Made by a program: the position numbers and the translations under genes. 64,000 bases of DNA, taken from the NCBI RefSeq assembly GCF_003014735.1, contig NZ_PYAX01000003.1, forward strand, positions 558,001-622,000, written 5' to 3'. The notes below the pieces were generated by a model that saw only the letters and a list, made by a program, of their open reading frames with translations, did no database searches and was not told the origin of the DNA. Shown here piece after piece: positions 8,034 to 16,003 of the stretch (within the stretch, counting starts at the first letter, position 1; each line of letters starts with the position of its first letter). This DNA is from Saccharothrix carnea. Lineage in GTDB: Bacteria; Actinomycetota; Actinomycetes; Mycobacteriales; Pseudonocardiaceae.

Positions 8034-8349
8034 GACCGCTCACCCCCTCGACCGGCGCGTGCACACGATGACCACCGGCCGCCCGATCACCACCGGCAAC
8101 GCGCTCGTTGACGTCGGTCTGGTGGTCGAACGTCTCGGCCGCGTGCAGCGCCGCCGCCTTGGCCCACCACGGCGTGCTCTCCAACGCCGCGAGCTGCCGC
8201 CACAACCACGCCACCCGCCGATAGGTCGGCGCGATCCGAGCCGCAGCCGCCGGATCATCGGCCGCGACGTACCGATTCGCCTCGTGCGCCTCGGTGTAGG
8301 CCCGGTACGCCGCCTGCCACTGCACGGTCAGTTGCTGAAGATCCGACAC
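8014..8349 (-). CDS. Small island protein, 111 residues, unknown function
   Basis: The N-terminal 75 residues are helical (MSDLQQLTVQWQAAYRAYTE... then WLWRQLAALESTPWWAKAAAL), and the C-terminus is Gly/Arg/His-rich and probably disordered. No known domain is seen. The gene follows the 155-residue gene by 3 nt and overlaps the next gene by 20 bp, so it is co-transcribed with the other island genes. Its coding status rests on frame length, the coupled layout and the plausible helical composition. Confidence 0.55.
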   Translation of the reverse strand: MSDLQQLTVQWQAAYRAYTEAHEANRYVAADDPAAAARIAPTYRRVAWLWRQLAALESTPWWAKAAALHAAETFDHQTDVNERVAGGDRAAGGHRVHAPVEGVSGRGEDQA

Positions 8350-8352
8350 GGC

Positions 8353-8817
8353 TCATGCCGCCTTGGCCTCAGCGCTGCCACCGTTCGCCTTGCCACCGGC
8401 CGGAGCCGGGCCAGCCGCCTTACCCGCCGCCCGGAACCCGGTCGCCCGGAACAGGAACGACTGGTACTTGAACTCCCCGTTGCCCGCGATGCGCGGCTCA
8501 GCCGTCAGCCCGTCCAACTCGACCGGCCGCATCCCCGGCAACACCTCACCCGTGGTCGGCACCGGCTGCACATCGGCCAGCAACGTGATCTCGAAGCTCT
8601 TGCGCTTGGCGTTGGGCTCGTGCGGATCGGTGACCGTGACCTTCCACTGCCGCTTACCGGTCGCCTCGTCCACCCGCTGACGCACCGGCCGACCGGCCGC
8701 CCTCTCGTCCCGCGTCTGGTACTCCGTGTCCGGCATGACCTCCCCGACCATCACCAGGCCCTGAGGGAACGCATCATCGAACGAGACGGGGAACCGGTAC
8801 CCCTTGCTGATCGCCAT
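8353..8817 (-). CDS. Plasmid/ICE-type protein of 155 residues, function unknown
   Basis: ATG 8817 has an AGGAG at ideal spacing. The protein is beta-rich in its first 120 residues (VSFDDAFPQGLVMVGEVMPD, KRQWKVTVTDPHEPNAKRKS, EFKYQSFLFRATGF) with an Ala/Gly/Lys-rich disordered tail. The pattern is reminiscent of conserved proteins carried on actinomycete plasmids and integrative elements, possibly OB-fold like, but I cannot name the family. It heads the minus-strand island operon and is divergent from the DUF5919-like regulator, with 191 bp between the two starts that should hold both promoters. Confidence 0.65.
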   Translation of the reverse strand: MAISKGYRFPVSFDDAFPQGLVMVGEVMPDTEYQTRDERAAGRPVRQRVDEATGKRQWKVTVTDPHEPNAKRKSFEITLLADVQPVPTTGEVLPGMRPVELDGLTAEPRIAGNGEFKYQSFLFRATGFRAAGKAAGPAPAGGKANGGSAEAKAA

Positions 8818-9008
8818 CAGCTTCACTCCTCTGACTGGTGCCGCTCTGTCGCGGCTTGCCCATTCAGATTCGTTGGCCAATGGTCCCGTCCCAGGTCCGC
8901 AGCGGTCTCACCTGCCGCGTACCGCCCGCGTGTCGATCTCAACGAGTCTCGTCTTGGTCTCGTCCCGGTGCTAGCCTCGGCCGAAGGAACCACGTGGGGG
9001 GAGACCAC

Positions 9009-9896
9009 ATGGCCACAGAGTCCACACTCTTGAGAGTCCTGCTCCGACAACGCCACATGCAGGGCTACCGCACCTTCTGCAAGGAGTACGACCGCGTCGC
9101 CAAGCAGCTCGACACCGACCTGATCGGCCGCTACCCCAGCAAGGCCCAGTTCTACCGCTGGCTGTCCGGCGACCTACTCGGCCTGCCCTACGCCGACCAC
9201 TGCCGCATCCTCGAAAAGATGTTCCCCGGCTGGACCGCCGAACAACTCCTGTCACCACACGAGGGCGACACCGACAGCCTCATCACCCCACCCCAACGAA
9301 CCGCGGCTTCCACCCACCCCGTACCGCGCCCGGTCCAGATGCCCCAACAGGCCCGCCTGGCCGACGTCACCGCCGTCTACCCCAGCCGAACCGAGTTCCT
9401 CCACAACGTCACCCCACGCGACCTCTTCGAAGGCGCCAAGAACATCGACATCGCAGGCCTGTCCCTCAACGTCCTGTGCCAGCAGTACTCCGATAAGGCC
9501 CTACTCGACTCCATCGAAACCGGCACCACCATCAAGGCCCTCTTCCTCGACCCCAACGGCCACAACATCACCGCCCGCGAACACGAAGAGGGCCTACCCG
9601 AAGGCCACCTCTCCATGCTCACCCGCCTCAACATCGAAGCCCTCCGCCGAGTCGGAGCCAAGATCTCACCCGACGCACGCGGCCAGCTCCACATCCGCAT
9701 CTACGACGAACCACTTCGCTACAACATCCTCATCACCGACCAGGCGAAGTGCGTGGTCCAGCCTTACTTGCCCGACGCCCGAGGCGTCGAATCCCCTACC
9801 TTCGTGATCGAGAAGGATGACGCGGTACCCGGCTTGTTCGCCACCTTCTCTCAGGTGTTCGACTCCATGTGGAACCGCGCAAAGGAGACCGCGTGA
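9009..9896 (+). CDS. DUF5919-type regulator-like protein
   Basis: A 295-residue protein. ATG 9009 is preceded by GGGGGGAG. The N-terminal 80 residues look like a short DNA-binding or adaptor region (FCKEYDRVAKQL, AQFYRWLSGDL). Residues about 125-290 (PSRTEFLHNVTPRDLFEGAKNIDIAGLSLNVL...) resemble DUF5919, a domain found in helix-turn-helix proteins of actinomycetes. Its IDIAGLSLN and ITAREHEEG segments hint at a phospholipase-D-like sheet, without an HKD motif. It is translationally coupled to the phosphatase-like gene (TGATG overlap at 9894-9898). It probably senses a metabolite or regulates the island; this is inference. Confidence 0.72.
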   Translation: MATESTLLRVLLRQRHMQGYRTFCKEYDRVAKQLDTDLIGRYPSKAQFYRWLSGDLLGLPYADHCRILEKMFPGWTAEQLLSPHEGDTDSLITPPQRTAASTHPVPRPVQMPQQARLADVTAVYPSRTEFLHNVTPRDLFEGAKNIDIAGLSLNVLCQQYSDKALLDSIETGTTIKALFLDPNGHNITAREHEEGLPEGHLSMLTRLNIEALRRVGAKISPDARGQLHIRIYDEPLRYNILITDQAKCVVQPYLPDARGVESPTFVIEKDDAVPGLFATFSQVFDSMWNRAKETA

Positions 9897-10708
9897 TGCG
9901 CCCCCTCGACGAACTAGCTGAAATCGCGCAGAAAGCTGTGAGCATTGGCGACGATTTGATCAAGCACACCCGCCCCGAGGTCGTCACCGAGAAGTCCGAT
10001 CGCGACACCTACACCGACGTTGACGTGCGGATCGAGCGCGCCGTGCGCGCCTACCTGGCCGAAGCCACGCCAGAGATCGGGTTCGTGGGTGAGGAAGAAG
10101 GCTCGAGTGAACAGGCAGCGGGCAGCGAGCACTTCTGGACACTCGATCCGATCGACGGCACAGCGAACTTCGTCCACGGAATCCCACTTTGCGGAGTCTC
10201 CCTAGCGCTCACAAACGCAGATCGTGCCATCGTCGCCGCAATCGTGCTTCCGTACATGGGACTGCACTACTCAGCGGTCGAGGGGCGCGGCGCACACGTC
10301 AACGGCCACGCGATCCACGTCAGCAAGACGACCGAACTTCCGAAATCGATGATCGCCATCGGCGACTATGCGACCGGCGAAGATTCAGATGAGAAAAACA
10401 ATCAACGCATAGCACTGACAGCAGCACTCGCCGCCAAGGTCGAACGCATCCGCATGTTCGGTTCGGCTGCCCATGACCTTGCGTGGCTAGCGGAAGGGCG
10501 CATCGACGGCGCTGTAATTCTGTCCAACAAGACTTACGATATCGCAGCAGGTGTGCTAATCGCCCGTGAAGCCGGGGCCTTGGTACTAGACAGCACCGGT
10601 GTCGAGCATACCTTCGAATCTGCCCATACCATCGCTACTGCGCCCGGAGTCGCAAAAAACCTACTTGCGTTGATACAGCAAGGCATCAAGCTTAACCCGA
10701 CGACATAA
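9896..10708 (+). CDS. Inositol-monophosphatase-family phosphatase
   Basis: A 270-residue Mg2+-dependent sugar-phosphate phosphatase. Family motifs are intact: GEEEGSSEQ (metal-binding Glu), WTLDPIDGTANFVHG (the D-P-I-D-G-T metal/catalytic motif) and GSAAHDLAWLAEGRIDG near the C-terminus. ATG 9896 overlaps the previous stop, with AAAGGAG 10 nt upstream. Substrates in this family range from inositol-1-phosphate to fructose-1,6-bisphosphate and PAP, so the substrate is open. It is unusual as island cargo, coupled to a putative sensor. G+C content falls visibly within this gene compared with flanking DNA, which supports horizontal origin. Confidence 0.88.
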   Translation: MRPLDELAEIAQKAVSIGDDLIKHTRPEVVTEKSDRDTYTDVDVRIERAVRAYLAEATPEIGFVGEEEGSSEQAAGSEHFWTLDPIDGTANFVHGIPLCGVSLALTNADRAIVAAIVLPYMGLHYSAVEGRGAHVNGHAIHVSKTTELPKSMIAIGDYATGEDSDEKNNQRIALTAALAAKVERIRMFGSAAHDLAWLAEGRIDGAVILSNKTYDIAAGVLIAREAGALVLDSTGVEHTFESAHTIATAPGVAKNLLALIQQGIKLNPTT

Positions 10709-10734
10709 ATCACGGCAGCGACTACATACCTATA

Positions 10735-11667
10735 TCAGGAACCTATCAGGACTAGAACGGAAAATTCGTGATCTTTTTTCTTCCTGATCCCGTTCAAGTC
10801 TCTACAGAATGCTTCCGGATCAGCAATGAAGGCACCGGGGTCGTGAATATAAACGTATAGCTGTCTACACGGTCGATATTCGTGGTAACTCTCGAAGTCG
10901 ATCCGGAGTTCATCAGCGATGGAGCGGGCATGTTTACGATCCCGCACATACTTACACTCAACAACGATACCTACACTTCGTACAACCAAATCTATCCTTT
11001 TGGCTCCTCCTGCGACCTTGGGGGTCCACTCTTCCCGGACGACATCCGAAAATATCCCTCGCAAGACAGTTTCAGTCAGATCCTGGACATCATACTCATT
11101 CTCGACCGCAAACGCCGTTCGCCCATTTGCACGCTCACGCAGTCGGCGTACCGCCACAGGAATCGACTTCAAAGCATTCAGGGCAAGTTCGTTTTGATTG
11201 GCCGTACCGCCCAACTCCGGGACAGCTTCATACCTTTCAGGAATCGCTCCACAGATAAGAGCCTCCATATCAGGACCGACAAAACTTGCAAAACAACCTC
11301 TAATGTCAACAATCTTGCCGGTTGCGAGCCTTCCGTTGCCATAATTACTATACTCAGTGACTCGTCGACGGTATTTTTCCTTAGAGATCGCAAGTACGGC
11401 GGCCGTAAAATCCCCGGTCAAGGTCAGCGCTTCAGCAAATTCCTGATGAGCAAGGTGCGCCTCGACGAACTCGAAAATCTCCGCTGGAGTAAACTTTATC
11501 CGATACCGACTGAACGTGCCGATATGCTTACCGCTACTATCGTAGTCTGCAAAGTCGGCATATATGGCACCTTCGGTCTCGAGCGCACGTAGGTTTTCCG
11601 CAAACTCGGGCAGAATATTTTTGAATAAGTGACCAAACGCTTCAATCGAGACTTCGTCGACGGACAC
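10735..11667 (-). CDS. PD-(D/E)XK nuclease-domain protein
   Basis: A 310-residue protein in an A+T-richer stretch. The C-terminal third has a PD-(D/E)XK active-site pattern: acidic Asp in KRIDLVV, then a hydrophobic strand ending in VVECK, followed by a helix and YVYIHDPG. The N-terminal two thirds (helical, with SKEKYRRRVTEYSNYGNG) may recognise a substrate. GTG 11667 is the start. No methyltransferase or partner gene is adjacent, so it is not an obvious restriction enzyme. A stand-alone defence or element-stability nuclease is plausible. Codon usage unlike the host (frequent AT-ending codons) indicates recent acquisition. Confidence 0.75.
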   Translation of the reverse strand: MSVDEVSIEAFGHLFKNILPEFAENLRALETEGAIYADFADYDSSGKHIGTFSRYRIKFTPAEIFEFVEAHLAHQEFAEALTLTGDFTAAVLAISKEKYRRRVTEYSNYGNGRLATGKIVDIRGCFASFVGPDMEALICGAIPERYEAVPELGGTANQNELALNALKSIPVAVRRLRERANGRTAFAVENEYDVQDLTETVLRGIFSDVVREEWTPKVAGGAKRIDLVVRSVGIVVECKYVRDRKHARSIADELRIDFESYHEYRPCRQLYVYIHDPGAFIADPEAFCRDLNGIRKKKDHEFSVLVLIGS

Positions 11668-12059
11668 CCATCCTCCTACCCCAGAGTTGCCATCTCTATG
11701 GCATGTTACTTCGGCATCGACGTACTGCCGAATCTAGCTCTATGGGATCAAGGCGCGCCGCCTGCGGCAGCGCGCGGCAGGGTCCGGCGCACGTTGGCAC
11801 CGACTCCCCGCATCACGGCACGCCGGGCTCCCGCTTCGCTCCGCCCAGCGGCCGTGCGCGGAGTCGGTGCACGTGGCCGGGAGCGGCGCGCCACCACGGA
11901 GGCCGCAACCACAAGCAGCTCGGGAGCGACACCGGTCGGGACGATCGCGCGGTCACGCGGCTGGTCGGGCTGGGCACGGCGATCGGCTGCCGCGACGGCT
12001 GCGCCGTCTTGCCATCGAGAAGGCCACTGGCGATCAGCACCAGGCCCAGAATGCACGAC

Positions 12060-12102
12060 GGGCGCTGTCCCTGATGCGTCGTTCGCATCAAGGGCAGCGC
12101 CC
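12060..12102. terminator. Long hairpin near the right end of the island
   Basis: Left arm 12060-12078 (GGGCGCTGTCCCTGATGCG) pairs with 12084-12102 over 19 positions, two of them G-U, around a 5-nt loop. It could act as a terminator or as a structural element insulating the element end. It lies 19 bp before the arm-like repeats. Confidence 0.55.
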
Positions 12103-12120
12103 GTGTGGTGATCAATTTCC

Positions 12121-12138
12121 AGGCCGTCACCAGGCCGT
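12121..12138. repeat. Paired AGGCCGT repeats (candidate integrase arm sites), right
   Basis: AGGCCGT at 12121-12127 and 12132-12138, again 11 bp start to start, mirroring the pair at 7320-7337. Together with the att cores they outline the two ends of the element. Confidence 0.5.
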
Positions 12139-12240
12139 ACAACGTCGGGCGGTCACGAGAACCACCGAGAACTAACGAGAGAGTTTGCGCTGGTCAAAGG
12201 CTTGCCGAGTCCGAAGAGGACTAGTCAGCGAGAACAGCAC

Positions 12241-12279
12241 TCAGAAGATCTCGTTCTGGTACGCGGCGAATCCGGTCAT
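12241..12279 (-). pseudogene. Displaced native 5' end of the lactate monooxygenase-like gene
   Basis: Read from ATG 12279 on the minus strand: MTGFAAYQNEIF then stop. This is nearly identical to the start of the intact gene (VTGQFAAYQNEIY from 7298) and has AAGGTG at ribosome-binding distance. It follows the antiporter stop codon (12292) by 12 nt, so the flavoenzyme was originally the next gene of that operon. Island insertion cut it after codon 11. Confidence 0.8.
12246..12270. repeat. attR-like direct repeat, right end of island
   Basis: Copy of the left repeat: the 16-bp core 12246-12261 is identical, and 23/25 bp match over 12246-12270. Sequence to its right is the original chromosomal 5' end of the flavoenzyme gene. 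Confidence 0.8.
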
Positions 12280-12291
12280 GAGCACACCTTG

Positions 12292-13461
12292 CTACACGAA
12301 AAGCCGTTTCGGCAGGAGCCAGGTCAGGTGGTCCGAGCGCAGGACGGCCAGCGGGCCCACGACGGCCAGTAGGAGGACGTAGCCGGCGACGAACGGTGCG
12401 ACGCGGGAGTCCAGGCCGGCTGCCACCGCCATCGCGGCGAGGACCAGGGAGAACTCGCCGCGCGTCAGCACGGTCAGACCGATGTCGACGGCCTGCTGAC
12501 GGTCGAACGAGTGCAGCTTGGCGGCGAACAGGCCGGCACCCAGGTTCAGCACGATCGTCACCGCGACGGCCGCCAGGATCGGCAGCACGACGGTGCCCAC
12601 GGCACCGGGGTCGATGCTCAGCCCGAAGATGAAGAAGAACAGCGCCCCGAACGCGTCCCGCAGCGGCAGGACGAGCTTGTGCACGCGGGGTGCGACGCCG
12701 GAACCTCCGAGCACCGCGCCGACCATGAACGCGCCGATCGCGTCGGACACCCCGAGTTCGTGCGCGAGAGCCGCACCCGTCACCGCCACGCCGACGAAGC
12801 ACACGACCAGGAGCTCGTCGTCCGCCGAGCGGAACAGCCTGGTCACCACCCCGCCGCCCCAGCGCGCGATCGCGGCCAGGACCAGCAGGAACACGAACGC
12901 CTTGCCGAAGTCCACCAGCGCGGACACCCCGGACGTGCCGCTGAGCACGGGCTGCAGCACGGCCAGGTACAGGGCGAGGAACACGTCCTCGATCACGATG
13001 ATGCCCATCACCAGCCGTGACTCGGGATTGCGCAGCCGTCTTGCCTCGACCAGCAGTTTCGTCACGATCGCGGACGACGAGATGCCGATCGCCCCGGCGA
13101 TCACCAGCGCCTCGCGCGTGCCCCACCCCAGCGCGAACCCGAACGCGAGCCCGCCGCCGATGTTGAGCACCAGGTACCCGGCGCCCGCCATCGCGAGCCG
13201 GCGCCCGCCCGACACCAGGTCGTCCACGGAGAACTCGAGGCCGAGGTAGAACAGCAGGAACACCAGGCCGAGGCTGGACAGGACGCCCATCTCGCCCGGG
13301 TCGTCCACAAGCGACAGACCGGGCGTGTTGGGCCCGAACAGGATGCCCGCCACCATGAACAGCGGGATCGTCGGCAGTCCGATCCGGACTCCCGCGCGGG
13401 CGATGACACCGGCGGCCAGGAACGCACCGCCGACCGCGAGCAACGCGTGGCCTGTGTTCAT
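12292..13461 (-). CDS. CPA2-family cation:proton antiporter (KefB/Na+/H+ exchanger type)
   Basis: A 389-residue integral membrane protein with about 12 predicted transmembrane segments and no C-terminal regulatory (TrkA-N) domain. Family features include the early IPLFMVAGILFGPNTPG segment, GLVFLLFYLGLEFS, the core AGAIGISSSAIVTKLLVEARR, and GVSDAIGAFMVGAVLGGS. Probably exchanges K+ or Na+ for H+ at the plasma membrane. ATG 13461 overlaps the SecDF stop (ATGA), so the two are co-translated. Originally followed by the flavoenzyme gene, now separated from it by the island. The ion cannot be decided from sequence. Confidence 0.88.
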   Translation of the reverse strand: MNTGHALLAVGGAFLAAGVIARAGVRIGLPTIPLFMVAGILFGPNTPGLSLVDDPGEMGVLSSLGLVFLLFYLGLEFSVDDLVSGGRRLAMAGAGYLVLNIGGGLAFGFALGWGTREALVIAGAIGISSSAIVTKLLVEARRLRNPESRLVMGIIVIEDVFLALYLAVLQPVLSGTSGVSALVDFGKAFVFLLVLAAIARWGGGVVTRLFRSADDELLVVCFVGVAVTGAALAHELGVSDAIGAFMVGAVLGGSGVAPRVHKLVLPLRDAFGALFFFIFGLSIDPGAVGTVVLPILAAVAVTIVLNLGAGLFAAKLHSFDRQQAVDIGLTVLTRGEFSLVLAAMAVAAGLDSRVAPFVAGYVLLLAVVGPLAVLRSDHLTWLLPKRLFV

Positions 13462-15611
13462 CGGTCCTCCAGCACGATCGCCACCGGCGCCGCGGTCAAC
13501 ACGGTCGAGACCGTACCGGCGACCAGCCCGATCAGCAGCGCGGTGGAGAAGTCGGCCAGCGAGCCGTCACCGAGCACCAGCAGCGCGGCCAGCACGAACA
13601 GCACGCCGATACCCGTGTTCACCGTGCGCGGCAGGGTTTGCAGCACCGCGGAACTCATCACATCGGGGAACGGCGCCGGCGTCCGCCGCAGCTCGCGCAC
13701 CCGGTCGAACACCACCACCGAGTCGTTCACCGAGTACCCGATCACGGTGAGCAGCGCGGCCAGGAACACCGCGTCGGCCGTCTTGCCCAGCCACGCGAAC
13801 GCACCGACCAGCACGACCACGTCCGTGACCAGCGCGACCACCGTGGCCACGCCGAGCCGCCAGTCGAACCGCACCGCCAGGTAGACCAGCTGCGCGGCGA
13901 CCGCGATGGCCAGCGCGATCAGCGCGTTGCGCCGCAGCTCCGAGCCGAGGCTGGGGCCGATCAGCTCGTTGCTGAGCTGCTCCGCGCCACCGGTCGCGCG
14001 GTCGACGGCCTTGCCGACCCGCACGGCCGCGGCCGAGTCGATCGGGCCGGTGCGCACCGAGATGCCATCGGAGCCCGAGGTCACCACGACCGCGTCGGCG
14101 AACCCGGCGCTCGCCAGTTCCGCCCGGACCCGACCGGTGTCCACCGAAGACGCGGTGAACTCCAGCACGCGGCCGCCGGTGAACTCGACGCCCAGCTCCA
14201 GCCCGCGCACGAGCAGGCCGCCCACGGCCGCGAGCACCACGAGACCGGCGGCGAGCAGCCAGCGCCGAGGCCGCCGGAACAACGTGAGGCCGCGCGCGGT
14301 GAGCCACGTGCGCACCCGCCCCAACGTGTGCAGCCCGCTCCACCGGGGCCGCCGTTCCAGCAACGGCATGACCAGCTGCAACAGCACCCGGCTCAGCACC
14401 AACGCGCTGAACAGCGACGCCAGCACACCGATCGACAGCGTGACGCCGAACCCCTTCACCGGCCCCGTAGCCAGCCAGAACAACAGGCCCGCGGCCAGCA
14501 GCGTGGTCACGTTCGAGTCGGCGACCGCGCTCAGCGCGCCGCGGAAGCCCTCGTCCACCGACCGGGTCAGGCGCTTGCGCCGCGCGTACTCCTCCCGCGA
14601 CCTCTCGAACACCAGCACGTTGGCGTCCACCGCCATGCCGATGGCCAGCACGAACCCGGCCAGTCCCGGCAACGTCAACGTGGCGCCGATCGCCAGCATC
14701 GCGGCGTACGCCAGGGCCGCGTAACCGCCCAGCGCCAGCACCGCCACGAGCCCGGCCAGCCGGTACACGAACACCAGGAACAGCCCGGTCAGCGCCACGC
14801 CGATGATCGCCGCCCGGGCGCTGGCCTCGATCGCCTCCGCGCCGAGCGTCGGCCCGACGGTCCGCTGCTCCACCACCTCGACCGGCACGGGCAGCGCGCC
14901 GGACCGGATCACCAGCGCCAGCTCCTCGGCCTCGGCCTGGCCGAACTGCCCGGTGATCGACGTGCTGCCGCCGATCATGCCGGTGCCGCACACCGTCGAC
15001 ACGTCGACCTGCGGCGCGGACACCACTTCGCCGTCCAGCACGAACGCCACCCGCCGCTTCGGGTCACCCGGCGGTGAGCACGCGGCCTCGGCGGTCACCC
15101 GCTGCCACGCCTGCGGCGCGTCACCCTGGAAGTCGACGCCGACCAGGTAGCCGACGCCCTGCGGGTTGGGCGTGGCGCGGGCGTCCTCGATGCCCTCGCC
15201 GGTCATCACGACCTCGCCGAGGCCGACCGCGTCACCTTCGGGCGTGGGCACGTCGCCGGGCCCGGTCACCGGCTGCACGCGCAGCTGGGCCGTGCGGCCG
15301 AGCACTTCGATGGCCTCGGTCGGGTCCTGCACGCCGGGCAGTTCGACCACGATGCGGTGGTCCCCGGACCGGGCCAGCACGGGTTCGGCCACGCCGAGTT
15401 CGTCGACCCGGCGGCGCAGCACCTCCATCGCCCGGTCGGTGGCGTCGGAGGTGGCCTCGGACGGTGTTTCGAGCACGATCTGGGTGCCGCCGCGCAGGTC
15501 GAGTCCGAGGCGCGGTTGGACGGTGAGCAGGGTGAACGTGGACGCGGCGAGCACGCCGAGGGCAAGTAGCCCGCGGACGAGTAGCGCTCGCCGCGCGCTG
15601 GGGCGCGGCAT
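13458..15611 (-). CDS. secDF: Fused protein translocase subunit SecDF
   Basis: A 717-residue single-chain SecD-SecF protein. The SecD half has an N-terminal TM helix, RLGLDLRGGTQIVLET (the DLRGG signature), a large P1 external domain with VVELPG, and five more TM segments (GFVLAIGMAVDANVLVFER carries the conserved D-A-N-V). The SecF half starts about residue 425 (ELGVEFTGGRVLEF) and ends with IGYSVNDSVVVFDRVRE. SecDF uses the proton gradient to drive late export steps. Most actinomycetes carry separate secD and secF, so this may be an additional paralogue with a special cargo. Start ATG 15611 with GGAGG upstream; overlaps the antiporter gene by 4 bp. Confidence 0.9.
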   Translation of the reverse strand: MPRPSARRALLVRGLLALGVLAASTFTLLTVQPRLGLDLRGGTQIVLETPSEATSDATDRAMEVLRRRVDELGVAEPVLARSGDHRIVVELPGVQDPTEAIEVLGRTAQLRVQPVTGPGDVPTPEGDAVGLGEVVMTGEGIEDARATPNPQGVGYLVGVDFQGDAPQAWQRVTAEAACSPPGDPKRRVAFVLDGEVVSAPQVDVSTVCGTGMIGGSTSITGQFGQAEAEELALVIRSGALPVPVEVVEQRTVGPTLGAEAIEASARAAIIGVALTGLFLVFVYRLAGLVAVLALGGYAALAYAAMLAIGATLTLPGLAGFVLAIGMAVDANVLVFERSREEYARRKRLTRSVDEGFRGALSAVADSNVTTLLAAGLLFWLATGPVKGFGVTLSIGVLASLFSALVLSRVLLQLVMPLLERRPRWSGLHTLGRVRTWLTARGLTLFRRPRRWLLAAGLVVLAAVGGLLVRGLELGVEFTGGRVLEFTASSVDTGRVRAELASAGFADAVVVTSGSDGISVRTGPIDSAAAVRVGKAVDRATGGAEQLSNELIGPSLGSELRRNALIALAIAVAAQLVYLAVRFDWRLGVATVVALVTDVVVLVGAFAWLGKTADAVFLAALLTVIGYSVNDSVVVFDRVRELRRTPAPFPDVMSSAVLQTLPRTVNTGIGVLFVLAALLVLGDGSLADFSTALLIGLVAGTVSTVLTAAPVAIVLEDR

Positions 15612-15650
15612 CGTGAAGGGACCTCCGGCTGAGGTGAACGGGGGTGAGGT

Positions 15651-15980
15651 TCAGCTACCGGGGGTCGGGGGCGGTGCGCGTTCGCCGAGCGGGGTCTGGC
15701 CGTTGCGCTCGGGGGTGCGGTGGGTCGGGTCGACGACGTGGACCCGCACCGGTGGCGCGGGTGGGACGTGCACGGCGGGCTGGACACCGTCCAGCGGCTG
15801 GCCCAGGTGCACCTGCACGGGGTGCACCGCGTGCGTGCCGCGGGTGGCCGTGCCGGGCAGGTGGGTGGCGTCGACGGTCGAGGAGACGGCGACCGCGTCG
15901 ACGGGGGTGCTCGGGCCGGGTCCGGACACGACGAAACCCGCGATCAACGCCAGGATCGCGAGCAGCGTGCGCCGGGTCAT
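15651..15980 (-). CDS. Small secreted or membrane-anchored protein
   Basis: A 109-residue protein with an excellent AAGGAGG before ATG 15980. Residues 4-25 form a signal peptide or anchor (RRTLLAILALIAGFVVSG). The remainder is extracytoplasmic, with many His/Val/Pro residues and a Pro-rich end. There is no known domain. It lies 24 nt after the TPR membrane protein and 39 nt before SecDF, in the same direction, so it probably belongs to that operon and may be an accessory to the export apparatus. Confidence 0.72.
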   Translation of the reverse strand: MTRRTLLAILALIAGFVVSGPGPSTPVDAVAVSSTVDATHLPGTATRGTHAVHPVQVHLGQPLDGVQPAVHVPPAPPVRVHVVDPTHRTPERNGQTPLGERAPPPTPGS

Positions 15981-16003
15981 CGGCCTCCTTCCCGGCGTCC
16001 AGG

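Larger units (their letters stand above)
11668..12245. other. Gene-poor right end of the island
   Basis: About 580 bases without a convincing gene. The first 90 bases continue the A+T-richer composition, then composition jumps to very high G+C at about 11745. Several frames are open because of G+C content, but their translations are Arg/Ala/Pro-rich and have no ribosome-binding site. The stretch holds a 19-bp hairpin (12060-12102), the right AGGCCGT pair (12121-12138) and the approach to the right att site. Confidence 0.6.

Noticed and set aside
11629..12111. Open plus-strand frame in the right end of the island
   Set aside because: The translation is low complexity Arg/Ala/Ser/Pro, crosses a sharp composition boundary and contains the hairpin region.
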